Of a DNA stretch of 64,000 nucleotides, positions 48,385 to 58,800 are shown piece by piece (position 1 is the stretch's first letter; each line of letters begins with the position of its first letter). A program made the position numbers and the translations under genes. The stretch is from the NCBI RefSeq assembly GCF_030816195.1, contig NZ_JAUSXS010000001.1, positions 3,185,501-3,249,500 on the forward strand. Direction: 5' to 3'. This stretch comes from Pseudomonas sp. W4I3. Lineage in GTDB: Bacteria > Pseudomonadota > Gammaproteobacteria > Pseudomonadales > Pseudomonadaceae. Below the pieces are notes generated by a model. The model searched no databases. It was not told the origin of the DNA and was given only the letters and a program-made list of their open reading frames with translations.

Positions 48385-50109
48385 TCACCGCAGCCAGTTG
48401 GTACGTGCCAGTTCGATCACCTCATCGCCACGCCCGCTCATCACGGCCTTGAGCATATACAGGCTGAACCCCTTGGCCTGTTCCAGCTTGATGCTCGGTG
48501 GCATCACCAGCTCCTGAGTCGCGGTCACCACATCCACCAGCACCGGGCCGTCGTGCGCCAAGGCACGGCGCAGGGCCGGCTCCAGGTCTTCGGATTGCTC
48601 GACACGAATCCCCAGGATGCCCATGGCGTTGGACATGGCGGCAAAATCCGGATTTTTCAGTTCGGTGCCCGTATCCAGGTAGCCTGCGGCCTTCATCTCC
48701 ATTGCGACGAAACCCAGTGACGCGTTATTGAACACGATAATTTTCACGGGGAGGTTCAATTGCGCCAGGGAAATGAAGTCCCCCATCAGCATGGTGAAAC
48801 CACCGTCGCCCGACATCGAGATCACCTGTCGTCCAGGAAATGCCGCCTGGGCACCGATGGCCTGGGGCATGGCGTTGGCCATCGAGCCGTGGTTGAACGA
48901 GCCGATCAGCCGGCGCTTGCCGTTCATCTTCAGATAGCGCGCAGCCCACACGGTCGGTGATCCGACATCGGCGGTGAAAATCGCGTCATCATCGGCCAGC
49001 TCGCTGAGCACGCGTGCCACGTACTGGGGATGGATCGGCCGATCCGCCTTGGACGGTTGCGCCAGGTCATCCAGGCCCTGGCGGGCTTTTTCGTAGTGCT
49101 TCAACGAGGTCTCGAGAAAGCTGCGATCCGTCTTGCGGGTCAGGCGCGGCAGCAGCGCGTCGATGGTTTCGCGCACATCGGCGGCGATGCCCAGGTCCAG
49201 CGTCGCACGTCGTCCCAACGCCTGGGGATCGCGGTCGACCTGAATGATCTTGGCGTCGGTGGGGTAGAACTGCCGATAGGGGAAGTCGGTGCCGAGCATG
49301 ATCAAGGTGTCGCAATCGAGCATGGCGTGGTAACCGGAGCTGAAACCGATCAGGCCGGTCATGCCGACATCGAACGGGTTATCCCACTCCACATGCTCCT
49401 TGCCGCGCAGCGCGTGCACCACCGGCGCGCCGAGGGTGTTGGCCAACGCCACCACCTGATCATGGGCACCGGCGCAACCGCTGCCGCACAGCAAAGTGAC
49501 TTTTTCGCTGCTGTGCAGGATATCGCTCAGCCGCTGCAGATCCGCCTCTGCGGGCAACGTTCGTGGTGCATGCAGGGCCGGCCAGGGCTTGAGCTTGTCC
49601 TCTACTTCGAGCAACGAGACATCCCCCGGGATCACCACCACCGCCACGCCCCGATTGAGGATCGCCGAGCGCATGGCGCGATGCAGCACCTGAGGCATCT
49701 GCTCGGGGTTGCTCACCAGCTCGATAAAGTGGCTGCACTCCTTGAACAGCTCCTGAGGATGGGTTTCCTGAAAGTAGTTCAGGCCGATCTCCGAGGACGG
49801 AATTTGCGCGGCAATCGCCAGCACCGGCACATGGTTGCGATGGCAGTCGAACAACCCGTTGATCAAGTGCAGATTGCCTGGCCCGCAACTGCCGGCGCAC
49901 ACCGTCAACTCACCGGTGGCGGCGGCCTCGGCCCCGGCGGCGAACGCGGCCACTTCTTCGTGGCGCACGTGCATCCACTCGATGCTGTCCATGGTGCGCA
50001 GGGCGTCGGTGAGGCCATTGAGGCTGTCGCCGGTCAGGCCCCAGATGCGCTTGATACCCGCCTGTTCAAGGGTGGTAGCCAACTGCTGGGCCAGGTTGAT
50101 TTTCGCCAT
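48385..50109 (-). CDS. poxB: Pyruvate dehydrogenase (quinone), thiamine-dependent
   Basis: A 574-residue ThDP enzyme of the PoxB type. It contains [15 protein letters not shown], the catalytic Glu in [17 protein letters not shown] and the cofactor motif [31 protein letters not shown]. coli PoxB decarboxylates pyruvate to acetate, passing electrons through FAD to ubiquinone, and docks on the membrane by its C-terminus. ATG 50109 ([10 protein letters not shown]) is preferred over 50121. Confidence 0.92.
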   Translation of the reverse strand: MAKINLAQQLATTLEQAGIKRIWGLTGDSLNGLTDALRTMDSIEWMHVRHEEVAAFAAGAEAAATGELTVCAGSCGPGNLHLINGLFDCHRNHVPVLAIAAQIPSSEIGLNYFQETHPQELFKECSHFIELVSNPEQMPQVLHRAMRSAILNRGVAVVVIPGDVSLLEVEDKLKPWPALHAPRTLPAEADLQRLSDILHSSEKVTLLCGSGCAGAHDQVVALANTLGAPVVHALRGKEHVEWDNPFDVGMTGLIGFSSGYHAMLDCDTLIMLGTDFPYRQFYPTDAKIIQVDRDPQALGRRATLDLGIAADVRETIDALLPRLTRKTDRSFLETSLKHYEKARQGLDDLAQPSKADRPIHPQYVARVLSELADDDAIFTADVGSPTVWAARYLKMNGKRRLIGSFNHGSMANAMPQAIGAQAAFPGRQVISMSGDGGFTMLMGDFISLAQLNLPVKIIVFNNASLGFVAMEMKAAGYLDTGTELKNPDFAAMSNAMGILGIRVEQSEDLEPALRRALAHDGPVLVDVVTATQELVMPPSIKLEQAKGFSLYMLKAVMSGRGDEVIELARTNWLR

Positions 50110-50187
50110 GAAGAACTCCAATCGTCAGTGAGGTTGAAAAACTGCTGATCAGTAGGGGACAGTTCAATCATGGCGAATGCTCCGCTT

Positions 50188-51420
50188 CTAACGTGAAGAT
50201 TGCGTCATGCTTGCGCGGTACTGCCGCGCGCGCCGTGCGGTAAACCATTGGTCACAGGCCAGCGCCAGCCACGGCGCAACCTTGGGGTTGGGCAGCTGTC
50301 CGCGGCTCAGGCGGCGCATCTGGTCACGTACCACGGCCAGGGTGGCGAGGGCGGCCAAGGGTTTGCGTTTCCAACTGATGGGCTTGAGCTGCGGGTTGAG
50401 TTCGCGGCCTTCGCGCCAGTGCCTGATCAATTGCGGCTCCAGGGTCAGCGCGGTGGCGATGCCGGCCATGGCGATGCCGCTGTCCAGTACCTGCTGCACG
50501 ACGGGCAGGCGGCGAATGCCGCCGGTCACCATCAACGGCATCCTGGCGACAGTGGCGAGTTCCTTGGCGAACTCCAGGAAGTACGCCTCACGCGCCAATG
50601 TGCGCCCGTCTCGCGCCTCGCCTTGCATGGCTGGTGCTTCGTAGCTGCCACCGGACAGTTCCAGCAGGTCGATGGGCAGCGGGTTGAGCATTTCGACCAC
50701 GGCACGCGCGTCAGCTGCATCGAAACCGCCACGCTGAAAATCTGCGGAATTGAGCTTTACCGCCACGCAAAATGAAGGGCTGACACTGGCGCGCACGGCA
50801 TTGATCACTTCCAGCAGCAGGCGCGCGCGGTTTTCCAATGAGCCGCCCCAACGATCGGTGCGATGGTTACTCAAGGGTGACAGAAACTGGCTCAACAGGT
50901 AGCCGTGGGCACCATGGATCTGCACCCCGGTAAACCCGGCTTTTTCAGCCAGGCGGGCGCTGGTGGCGAAGCGTGCGATCACCTCCTGAATATCGTCTTC
51001 GGTCATGGCCCTGGGCGTGGCGAACATTTTGGAAAAGCTACCCAGGTCAAGGGCGATGGCAGACGGCGCCAATGCCTGCTGGCCCAGGTTGGCCATGGTC
51101 TGACGCCCTGGATGGCTGAGCTGCACCCAGAAATGCACACCCTTGGCGCGAGCCACATCGGCCCATTCGCGGAAGCTGTCCAGGTGCTGCTCGTTTTCCA
51201 GTGCGACGCCGCCGGGGCCGGTCATGGCACGGCGGTCGATCATCACATTGCCAGTGAGCAGCAAGCCGGGCTCACCCTCGGCCCAGGTCTTGTACAACTG
51301 CTTCAACTCGCGAGAGGGAGCCTGATTGAGGTCGGCCATGTTTTCTTCCATCGCCGCCTTGGCGATACGGTTGGAAATGACTTGGCCGTTGGGCAGTTGT
51401 AAGGCTTCAAAGGGTGACAT
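50188..51420 (-). CDS. NADH:flavin oxidoreductase of the old yellow enzyme family
   Basis: A 410-residue FMN TIM-barrel enzyme. Visible are NRIAKAAMEENMAD, HPGRQT, GVQIHGAHGYLLSQFLSP, RWGGSLENRARLLLEVI and LMVTGGIR at the FMN phosphate site. It probably reduces activated C=C bonds of electrophiles. The start at 51420 faces the divergent merR gene, with a MerR-type promoter between them. Confidence 0.9.
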   Translation of the reverse strand: MSPFEALQLPNGQVISNRIAKAAMEENMADLNQAPSRELKQLYKTWAEGEPGLLLTGNVMIDRRAMTGPGGVALENEQHLDSFREWADVARAKGVHFWVQLSHPGRQTMANLGQQALAPSAIALDLGSFSKMFATPRAMTEDDIQEVIARFATSARLAEKAGFTGVQIHGAHGYLLSQFLSPLSNHRTDRWGGSLENRARLLLEVINAVRASVSPSFCVAVKLNSADFQRGGFDAADARAVVEMLNPLPIDLLELSGGSYEAPAMQGEARDGRTLAREAYFLEFAKELATVARMPLMVTGGIRRLPVVQQVLDSGIAMAGIATALTLEPQLIRHWREGRELNPQLKPISWKRKPLAALATLAVVRDQMRRLSRGQLPNPKVAPWLALACDQWFTARRARQYRASMTQSSR

Positions 51421-51448
51421 GGGTTGACTCCTGAGCGGGGGAGGCCTC

Positions 51449-51479
51449 AGGCTAAGCTTAAAGTTAACTTTAATGTCAA
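51449..51479 (-). promoter_or_regulatory. MerR-type promoter/operator for the old-yellow-enzyme gene
   Basis: On the minus strand TTGACA (51479-51474) is followed by a perfect 16-base palindrome TTAAAGTTAACTTTAA (51458-51473) and a -10-like TAGCCT with 19-base spacing. A long spacer with the palindrome in it is the classical MerR-activated architecture. Confidence 0.75.
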
Positions 51480-51491
51480 GCAGGCGTTTCG

Positions 51492-51905
51492 ATGAATATT
51501 GGTGAGCTGGCAAAACAGAGCGGATTAGCGGCCTCGCGCATCCGCTTTTACGAAGCTGAAGGCTTGATCAGCCAGGTGGGGCGCCAGGCCAATGACTATC
51601 GACGTTATGCGCCAGAGGCGCTGCAGACACTGCAACTGATCCAGAGCGCGCAACAGGCCGGCTTCACCCTGCAGGAACTCAAGGCGTTGATGCCGGCGCC
51701 GGGCGAGCACAAGCGCGACGAGCTGATCGAGGCGTTGGAACGCAAGGTCGCGCAGATCGACGGGATGCAGGCGCAGTTGGCTCACAACAAGGCGCAGTTG
51801 CTGAGCGTGATCGAGGCGGTGCGGGCGCAGCCGGAAGGCGTGCCGTGCTCCATGGGGCAGAAGCAGGTGCTGGCGTCGATTAATCCGCAACCTGGAAGTC
51901 GCTGA
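51492..51905 (+). CDS. MerR-family transcriptional regulator
   Basis: A 137-residue regulator. The N-terminal winged helix MNIGELAKQSGLAASRIRFYEAEGLI is followed by NDYRRYAPEALQTLQLIQSAQQAGFTLQE, then a coiled-coil dimerisation helix and a short tail with one Cys (GVPCSMGQ). It probably controls the divergent old-yellow-enzyme gene and itself through the 51458-51473 palindrome. The single Cys could sense electrophiles; that is inference. Confidence 0.9.
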   Translation: MNIGELAKQSGLAASRIRFYEAEGLISQVGRQANDYRRYAPEALQTLQLIQSAQQAGFTLQELKALMPAPGEHKRDELIEALERKVAQIDGMQAQLAHNKAQLLSVIEAVRAQPEGVPCSMGQKQVLASINPQPGSR

Positions 51906-51912
51906 ATAGCAT

Positions 51913-52907
51913 GTGGGAGGGGGCTTGCTCCCGATAAGGGAGTGTCAGTCAACATTCATATGACTGACCCACCGCAATCGGGAGCAAGCCCCCTCCCACC
52001 TGTTTGACTCCGTTCGCCTGGATATTGTGGGTTCCCAACCACTCCAGCGCCGTGCACAGCTGCAAGAGCTGCCGGATGTACGCAGAACCAAATGTGGGAG
52101 GGGGCTTGCTCCCGATGAGGGAGTGTCAGTCAACATTCATATGACTGACCCACCGCAATCGGGAGCAAGCCCCCTCCCACCTGTTTAACCCCGTTCGCCT
52201 GGATATTGTGGTGTTCCCAAGCACTCCAGCGCCGTGCGCAGCTGCAAAAGCTGCCGGGTGTACGCAGAACCAAATGTGGGAGGGGACTTGCTCCCGATAA
52301 GGGAGTGTCAGTCACCATTCATATGGCTGACCCACCGCAATCGGGAGCAAGCCCCCTCCCACCTGTTTGACCCCGTTCGCCTGGATATTGTGGTGTTCCC
52401 AAGTACTCCAGCGCGGTGCACAGCTGCAAGAGCTGCCGGATGTACGCAGAACCAAATGTGGGAGGGGGCTTGCTCCCGATGAGGGAGTGTCAGTCAACAT
52501 TCATATGACTGACCCACCGCAATCGGGAGCAAGCCCCCTCCCACCTGTTTAACCCCGTTCGCCTGGATATTGTGGTGTTCCCAAGTACTCCAGCGCCGTG
52601 CACAGCTGCAAAAGCTGCCGGGTGTACCCAGAACCAAATGTGGGAGGGGGCTTGCTCCCGATGAGGGAGTGTCAGTCAACATTCATATGACTGACCCACC
52701 GCAATCGGGAGCAAGCCCCCTCCCACCTGTTTGACCCCGTTCGCCTGGATATTGTGGTGTTCCCAAGCACTCCAGCGCCGTGCGCAGCTGCAAAAGCTGC
52801 CGGGTGTACGCAGAACCAAATGTGGGAGGGGGCTTGCTCCCGATAGCGGAGGGTCAGTCAACATTGATATGACGGACCCACCGCTATCAGGAGCAAGCCC
52901 CTCCCAC
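51913..52907. repeat. Tandem array of six REPINs with 182-base period
   Basis: REPINs begin at 51913, 52094, 52276, 52458, 52640 and 52822, each about 87 bases, separated by five near-identical spacers of about 95 bases. The spacing is 181 and then four times 182. Spacers share the core CAGCTGCAA(G/A)AGCTG, a small hairpin, and differ at a few positions. The last REPIN has lost bases in its right arm. The whole region between merR and the DUF934 gene is this array. Confidence 0.95.
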
Positions 52908-52917
52908 ATTTTTTTAC

Positions 52918-53412
52918 TCAGCGGCGTCGGAATAGCGGCAGTGGCTCATCCGTTGCAGCCTGATATGTCACCGAAAAATCCTTGAGACTTTCCAACGCTT
53001 CATACGGGTCCTTGTCGGCGCGCAAGGCGAAGGCATCGAAGCCGCAGCGGCGCAGGTAGAACAGCTGGTCGCGCAGCACGTCGCCAATCGCCCGCAGCTC
53101 GCCCTTGAAACCATAACGGTCACGCAACAGGCGTGCGTTGGAGTAGTTGCGTCCGTCGGTGAAGGCCGGGAAATTCAGCGCGATCACCTGGAAATGCTGC
53201 ACGTCATCACCGATTTCTTCGGCTTCTTCATCGGCGTCCAGCCACACGCCCAGGCCGCCATCGCGGGCCTTGAGGGCGTGGCCGTGCTCGCGCCACAGCG
53301 CCAGCGGCACGATCAGGTCGTCGCAGTTGGAGATGCCGTCGAAGCTCGCGTCCTTGGGCAGCAGGTGCCAGGTTTCGTCGAGGACTTCGTTGTTCTTAAT
53401 GATTCGCTGCAT
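52918..53412 (-). CDS. DUF934 protein, sulfite-reduction partner of CysI
   Basis: A 164-residue protein of the DUF934 family, starting MQRIIKNNEVLDETW, with LGVWLDADEEAEEIGDDV, VIALNFPAFTDGRNYSNARLLRDRYGF and GELRAIGDVLRDQLFYLRRCGFDAF. It is found next to siroheme sulfite reductases and is annotated as an accessory protein in sulfite reduction; its chemistry is not established. Its start overlaps the cysI 3' end by 17 bases, so the two are coupled. Confidence 0.9.
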   Translation of the reverse strand: MQRIIKNNEVLDETWHLLPKDASFDGISNCDDLIVPLALWREHGHALKARDGGLGVWLDADEEAEEIGDDVQHFQVIALNFPAFTDGRNYSNARLLRDRYGFKGELRAIGDVLRDQLFYLRRCGFDAFALRADKDPYEALESLKDFSVTYQAATDEPLPLFRRR

Positions 53413-55054
53413 AGACGCGCTCCTTGAACAGGTCGATGCCGATGCGCTGGTAGGTGTCGATGAAACGCTCATCTTCGGTGCGCTGTTCGATGTACACGTC
53501 GATCAGCTTGCCGATCACCTCCGGCATGGCTTCCTGGGCGAAGGACGGGCCGAGGATCTTGCCCAGGCTCGCATCGCGGCTGGCGCTGCCACCCAGGGAC
53601 ACTTGGTAGAATTCTTCGCCTTTCTTGTCCACGCCCAGGATGCCGATATGACCGACGTGGTGGTGACCACAGGCGTTCATGCAGCCGGAAATGTTCAGGT
53701 CCAGCTCGCCGATGTCGAACAGGTAGTCCAGGTCGTCGAAACGGCGCTGGATCGACTCGGCGATCGGGATCGACTTGGCATTGGCCAGGGAGCAGAAGTC
53801 GCCGCCCGGGCAGCAGATGATATCGGTCAACAGGCCGATGTTCGGCGTGGCGAAACCGCCTTCACGCAGCTCGCCCCACAGGGTGAACAGTTGGCTCTGT
53901 TCGACGTCCGCCAGAATGATGTTCTGCTCGTGGGAGGTGCGCAGTTGACCGAAGCTGTAGCGGTCGGCCAGGTCGGCGACGGCGTCCAATTGTTTGTCGG
54001 TGATGTCGCCCGGTGCAACGCCGGTGGGCTTGAGCGACAGGGTCACGGCCACATAGCCCGGCTTCTTGTGCGCCAGGGTGTTGCGGCCACGCCAGCGGGC
54101 GAAGCCTGGGTGTTGCTGGTCGAGGGCCGCGAGCTCGGCGTCCTGATTGCTCAGGGCCTTGTACTCGGGGTCGACGAAATGCTTGGCGACGCGGTGCACT
54201 TCGGCTTCGGTCAGGGTGGTCTGGCCGCCGCGCAGGTGTTCCATCTCGGCGTCGACTTTCTGCGCGAACACCTCGGGGGTCAGCGCCTTGACCAGGATCT
54301 TGATCCGGGCCTTGTACTTGTTGTCACGACGGCCGTAGCGGTTATAGACCCGCAGGATAGCGTCGAGGTAGCTCAACAGGTCCTGCCACGGCAGGAACTC
54401 GTTGATAAACGCGCCCACGACCGGCGTACGGCCCAGGCCGCCACCCACCAGCACGCGGAAACCCAGCTCGCCAGCGGCATTGTGCACCGGCTCCAGGCCG
54501 ATATCGTGCACTTCGATGGCCGCGCGGTCCGAGGTCGAGCCATTGATGGCGATCTTGAACTTGCGCGGCAGGTAGGCGAATTCAGGGTGGAAGGTGGTCC
54601 ACTGGCGCACGATTTCGCACCATGGGCGTGGGTCGATCAACTCATCGGCAGCGACGCCGGCAAATTGGTCGGTGGTCACGTTGCGCAGGCAGTTACCGCT
54701 GGTCTGAATGGCGTGCATCTGCACGGTGGCCAATTCAGCCAGGATATCCGGCACGTCTTCCAGGGCCGGCCAGTTGAACTGCACGTTCTGGCGGGTACTG
54801 ATGTGGGCGTAGCCTTTGTCGAAGTCGCGGGCGATCCTGGCCATCATGCGCGTCTGGCGCGACGTCAGCTGGCCATAGGGCACAGCCACCCGCAGCATCG
54901 GCGCAAAGCGCTGAACATAAAGGCCATTTTGCAGGCGCAGAGGGCGGAACTCTTCTTCGCTCAGTTCACCTGCTAAGTAGCGTCGGGTCTGATCACGGAA
55001 CTGCTTGACGCGGTCCTCGATGATGCGCTGATCGTATTCGTCGTATACGTACAT
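53396..55054 (-). CDS. cysI: Siroheme nitrite/sulfite reductase, hemoprotein
   Basis: A 552-residue siroheme/4Fe-4S reductase. Two ferredoxin-like repeats are present, with the cluster Cys ligands in CCPGGDFCSLANAKS and ISGCMNACGHHH. Residues YAHISTRQNVQFNWP and TSGNCLRNVTTDQFAG belong to the first half. It reduces sulfite to sulfide for cysteine synthesis. The start MYVYDEYDQRIIEDR at 55054 is preferred over an upstream in-frame ATG at 55141. No flavoprotein subunit is nearby, as usual in Pseudomonas. Confidence 0.93.
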   Translation of the reverse strand: MYVYDEYDQRIIEDRVKQFRDQTRRYLAGELSEEEFRPLRLQNGLYVQRFAPMLRVAVPYGQLTSRQTRMMARIARDFDKGYAHISTRQNVQFNWPALEDVPDILAELATVQMHAIQTSGNCLRNVTTDQFAGVAADELIDPRPWCEIVRQWTTFHPEFAYLPRKFKIAINGSTSDRAAIEVHDIGLEPVHNAAGELGFRVLVGGGLGRTPVVGAFINEFLPWQDLLSYLDAILRVYNRYGRRDNKYKARIKILVKALTPEVFAQKVDAEMEHLRGGQTTLTEAEVHRVAKHFVDPEYKALSNQDAELAALDQQHPGFARWRGRNTLAHKKPGYVAVTLSLKPTGVAPGDITDKQLDAVADLADRYSFGQLRTSHEQNIILADVEQSQLFTLWGELREGGFATPNIGLLTDIICCPGGDFCSLANAKSIPIAESIQRRFDDLDYLFDIGELDLNISGCMNACGHHHVGHIGILGVDKKGEEFYQVSLGGSASRDASLGKILGPSFAQEAMPEVIGKLIDVYIEQRTEDERFIDTYQRIGIDLFKERVYAANH

Positions 55055-55124
55055 ATAGGTCCTGTTCTCGGCAAATCTGCGCGCACGGCCGCGCACTCCC
55101 AACGGAGCCGGCGCACGATACCAG

Positions 55125-55142
55125 TTTGCGTTTATGCGCAAA
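55125..55142. promoter_or_regulatory. Inverted repeat upstream of cysI
   Basis: TTTGCG and CGCAAA flank a 6-base centre (TTTATG), 71-88 bases before the cysI start. Next to it lies an AT-rich stretch with TATATGCACATAA (about 55157-55169). The region 55055-55287 otherwise has no gene and should hold the promoters of cysI and of the small + strand gene. The binding protein is unknown. Confidence 0.35.
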
Positions 55143-55287
55143 AGTGATGTTTGAGTATATGCACATAACCAAAATGACTAATGAGAGGGGTTATCGCCTT
55201 ATCCACATTTGTCATAGGGGCAAGCGTGGTCTTTACTGGTGTCGAGTCTTAGTGCAATCACCTACAAAACCGACAAGAGGCGATGCG

Positions 55288-55401
55288 ATGAGCAATTCGA
55301 CAAAGATACGTAAACCCGACAGCACCGTGGATGCCTGGGCGATTCTGTTTCTGATCATCCTCGTGGTGGGCACCGCCGTGTTCTGGGTCAGCCATCAGTA
55401 A
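55288..55401 (+). CDS. Small single-pass membrane protein (37 aa)
   Basis: MSNSTKIRKPDSTVDAWAIL, then LFLIILVVGTAVFWV and SHQ: a basic N-terminus, one membrane helix and a very short tail. AGAGG lies eight bases upstream. The balance of features and codon use indicates a real gene, but function is unknown. Confidence 0.65.
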   Translation: MSNSTKIRKPDSTVDAWAILFLIILVVGTAVFWVSHQ

Positions 55402-55442
55402 GCCAGCCCTTGAGCTTGCACACTTTGCCGCCTTGGCCGGCT

Positions 55443-55658
55443 TCACACCCCGGCCAGGTGCAGCACCAGCTTGACGATGCCAAACAGCGTCAGGGCAAAC
55501 ACCGCCGTGAAAACAATACCCATTATCACGAAATGACTGGGCTTGCCGTGGGTGAAGTCGCGGGCGCGGTTCTTGCCGCTTTGCACGCCAAAGGCGGCGG
55601 CCATGACGCTGTGGAGCATTTGCCAGAACGTGGGTGGTTTGTTCTGTGGGTCGTCCAT
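55443..55658 (-). CDS. DUF2970 family membrane protein
   Basis: A 71-residue protein. The family pattern is FWQMLHSVMAAAFGVQSGKNRARDF, then one membrane segment FVIMGIVFTAVFALTLFGIVKLVL. The start at 55658 (MDDPQNKPPTFW) fits the family; the frame upstream is extra. DUF2970 proteins are small and uncharacterised. Confidence 0.85.
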   Translation of the reverse strand: MDDPQNKPPTFWQMLHSVMAAAFGVQSGKNRARDFTHGKPSHFVIMGIVFTAVFALTLFGIVKLVLHLAGV

Positions 55659-55755
55659 GGATTCCTCGCAATGAGGTGCGACTGAGTGAGGTACGACAAA
55701 GCATAGCCGAGCCCCCGCGCCATGGCGGCCCATATAGCTAACTACCGCCTCCACG

Positions 55756-55767
55756 ATTACCGGTAAT
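55756..55767. promoter_or_regulatory. 12-base perfect palindrome ahead of the NEL effector gene
   Basis: ATTACCGGTAAT is a perfect palindrome 36-47 bases before the start of the large effector gene. It could be an operator, but the factor is unknown. Confidence 0.35.
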
Positions 55768-55803
55768 GGTGTGCTGTCGCTCTACTTCTTAGAGAGAGAC
55801 GCC

Positions 55804-58800
55804 ATGACCGTTCCATTTGTGCCCGTGCACCTCGTTACGTCCAGCCTGCATGGCAAGTTATTGAAAAAGTCGGTGCCGCAGTGGCTGTTGGATGCCGCGC
55901 CCGAGCGGCGCGCCGCGCTCAAGCACACCGATGCGGCGTTACCCCAGGCCTATCAGGATGCAACCCCTGCGCAACGCAAGCAGTTACATGAACACTTCAC
56001 TGCAAGCTTCACCGCGCAAACGGCGCTCGACAAGACCATGGCTGCCTTGCAGGACATCGACACCTTCGCCGAGCCCTTGCTGCGAGAGGCACTCAAAGAT
56101 CAGCTCGGCGTGACGCTTGATGTACGCAAGACGTGGATCAGCCTGAAGAAGACCACGACACTACAAGGCATAGAGCTGAGCACCTTTGAGTACCTGAAAC
56201 TGAGCTTGCTGGAAGCGGCAAAACATAACTTCGAAGCCTCTGAAGCTCGAGCTCGCGAGTTTCACCGTACTTCCGGCTTCCTCGTGCAAGGGGCGACGGC
56301 CGATACGTTTACGCCATTGATCGTCAACTTTCAGGTTCACCAGTTCCTGACGCTCTGTCGGAGCCTGGACATCGGTGCAAAGTACCAAACCTATATCAAG
56401 GCATTTTTCCAACCCACCGATACCGCGAAGGCGGCCACACTGCGCCGGCAGTTTATCGCGAGCCAGAAGGCGACGATGCGGGCCGCCGCCGAGTTGGCTC
56501 TGCTGCAAAAAGATATCGATGCTCAAGAGCGTGCAATGGTGGAGTCGGTGATAAACGGCGAGGTGTCCCCCAAATTGCGGGGGCAGCCGGTCTGGTTTTG
56601 CGACCTGGGCATCATGAAGCGCCGCTTGACTGGCTGCGTGGTGTTTATGGCGTGCCAGAAATATCATCATCCGAAGGAATGCATCGTCTATGTTCCGCAT
56701 GATCAAAAGCATTCCCTGAAACGCTTTACCTTTCGCGAGATGGATGCCTACTTCAAGGAGCGATTCACTGCCGCGGATACCCCGTCCCCGGAAGCGGCAC
56801 GCCCGACCCGCTACCAGAAATTCTTCAGTCAGTTCGTGCCGTATAGCGATCATCCGTACTATTTCGGTCAGTTCACCAAGGATGGCGATTCCTCCTGGGC
56901 TGAAAAATACGCGTCCACAGTGCCGGCCTGGAGTGAGATGCTGAACCTCGTCTCGCTGATCCCTGTCCCTGTCATAACCAACCTGCCCCCTGCGCAGAAG
57001 TCCCCGCAGCGGGCGGAGGACGATCCCTACCTGCATATCAAGCCTTACCGGCAAAAGGGGCAAGGGCCCTGGGGCAACAACGTCGACCTGTGGGGCTACC
57101 TGTTTGATCGCAGCTGCAGCCAGAGCATCACCGACGCCGCCGCCCACGCCGTGCCCACCGCAGATGTCGATGCCAGGGTGCGTGCGCAAAAAATTGCCAG
57201 TTGGCTGAATATCGGCCTGTTCGCCGCGACCTTCTTCGCGTCCTTTGTGCCGGTATTGGGTGAACTCATGCTGGTGTTTATGGCGGGCCAGCTTGTGTAC
57301 GAGGCGTTTGAAGGGGCCATCGAGTGGGCGGAGGGCGATCGCAAGGCCGCCAAGGCGCACCTGATCGACCTGGCGGAAAACCTCGTGCAGATTGCTCTGT
57401 TCCACGCTGCCGGCAAGGGCGTAGGCAAACTGCTGGCCATCAAGCCTGCGCTCTTTGTCGAAGACATGCAGCCAGTCAAGCTGCCCAATGGCCAGACCCG
57501 CTTGTGGAAGCCCGATCTGTCGCCTTATAAAAGCGACGTGACAGTCCCGGACGACGTCCGTCCCAATGCCTTGGGACAATACGAAATCAACGACAAGACC
57601 TACATCCGCCTCAATAGCGACCTGTACGAAAAGACCTTTGACTCAACCCTCAAAAAATGGCGGATCAAGCATCCCAGTGACCCCGCGGCGTACCAGCCCA
57701 TTCTCGAACACAACCAGGCCGGCGCCTGGCGGCACCTGCATGAACGACCCTTGCAGTGGGACCGCCTCACGCTGCTGCGGCGGCTCGGCCACCGTACCGA
57801 AGAATTCTCCGACGAGGTATTACGCACCATCGGCGAAGTGAGTGGGGTTGAGGACGATGTGTTGCGCAAAGTCCACGTGGACGGCTTGCCCGTGCCAGCG
57901 GCACTGGCAGACACGCTGGAGCAGTTCAGCCTCGACCGGCAGGTCGGCGAGGTGATTGCGCGGGTCCGTCGCGGTTCAGTGGCAGACAGTCGCTTCGAAT
58001 GTATGTTGCCACTGACAGTGGAGTTGCCGCTCTGGCCAGTGGGCCGAGTACTGGAAGTGTTTGAAGGGCCGGAGCGATGGGGCGCGTCCCAGCGCTATGG
58101 TGTGACGTCGTCAACCACTGAGGCGAGTGTCAGCATCAAGCTCACCCGTAGCGAGGTACAGGCCGGCAAGCTGGGCGAGAAGGTGCTGTCGCAGATGAGC
58201 GCGGACGAAATCACTCGCCTGCTGGGGAGCGCGTCCGGTTGGAACGGGCTGACCGCAGAGCAGGTGTTCAACGAGCGCCTGGCGGACCATGCGCTGAAAA
58301 GGCAGCCTGCGCTGTTCGACAGCTTATGGCGTTCAAGGGCGCCGAAGGTGCCCGACACCAGCGTGCTCGGCCGACGCTATCCATCGTTACCGCGCCAGGC
58401 CTTGGATGAGGTGCTCGACGCCGCCACGCCGCGCGAGCGCAGTCGCCTCGATAGCACGGGGAAGGTGCCGACGCGCCTGGATGATCTGGCTCGCATTCGC
58501 CTGCAACAGCATCGCCTGAACCGCGCGATCGCCGGGCTGCACCGCGAAAACCTGGCGAGCCTGGACAGCGACCGCCTCGCCTTGCACAGCCTGGAGCGCT
58601 TGCCGGGCTGGCCGGCAGGGCTGCGCCTGGAACTGCGCGGCGACAAGGTTGACGGGCCGTTGCTGGACAGTATCGGCGCCGAGGACGCCACGATACGCAA
58701 GTACCTGGTCAAGGAAGGCGGCAGCTTTCAGGCGCGGGATGAGCGGGGCGCGGCCCTGCATAGCGTCTCGCCCTATAGCCGCAACTTTTATCAGTCAATC

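Noticed and set aside
51913..52907. CRISPR array
   Set aside because: The repeated unit is 182 bases, spacers are nearly identical rather than unique, and there are no cas genes. The structure is REPIN-based.
51945..52909. Series of 60-80 codon frames within the repeat array
   Set aside because: They are repeats of the same REPIN-plus-spacer translation, start inside REP sequence and have no ribosome sites.
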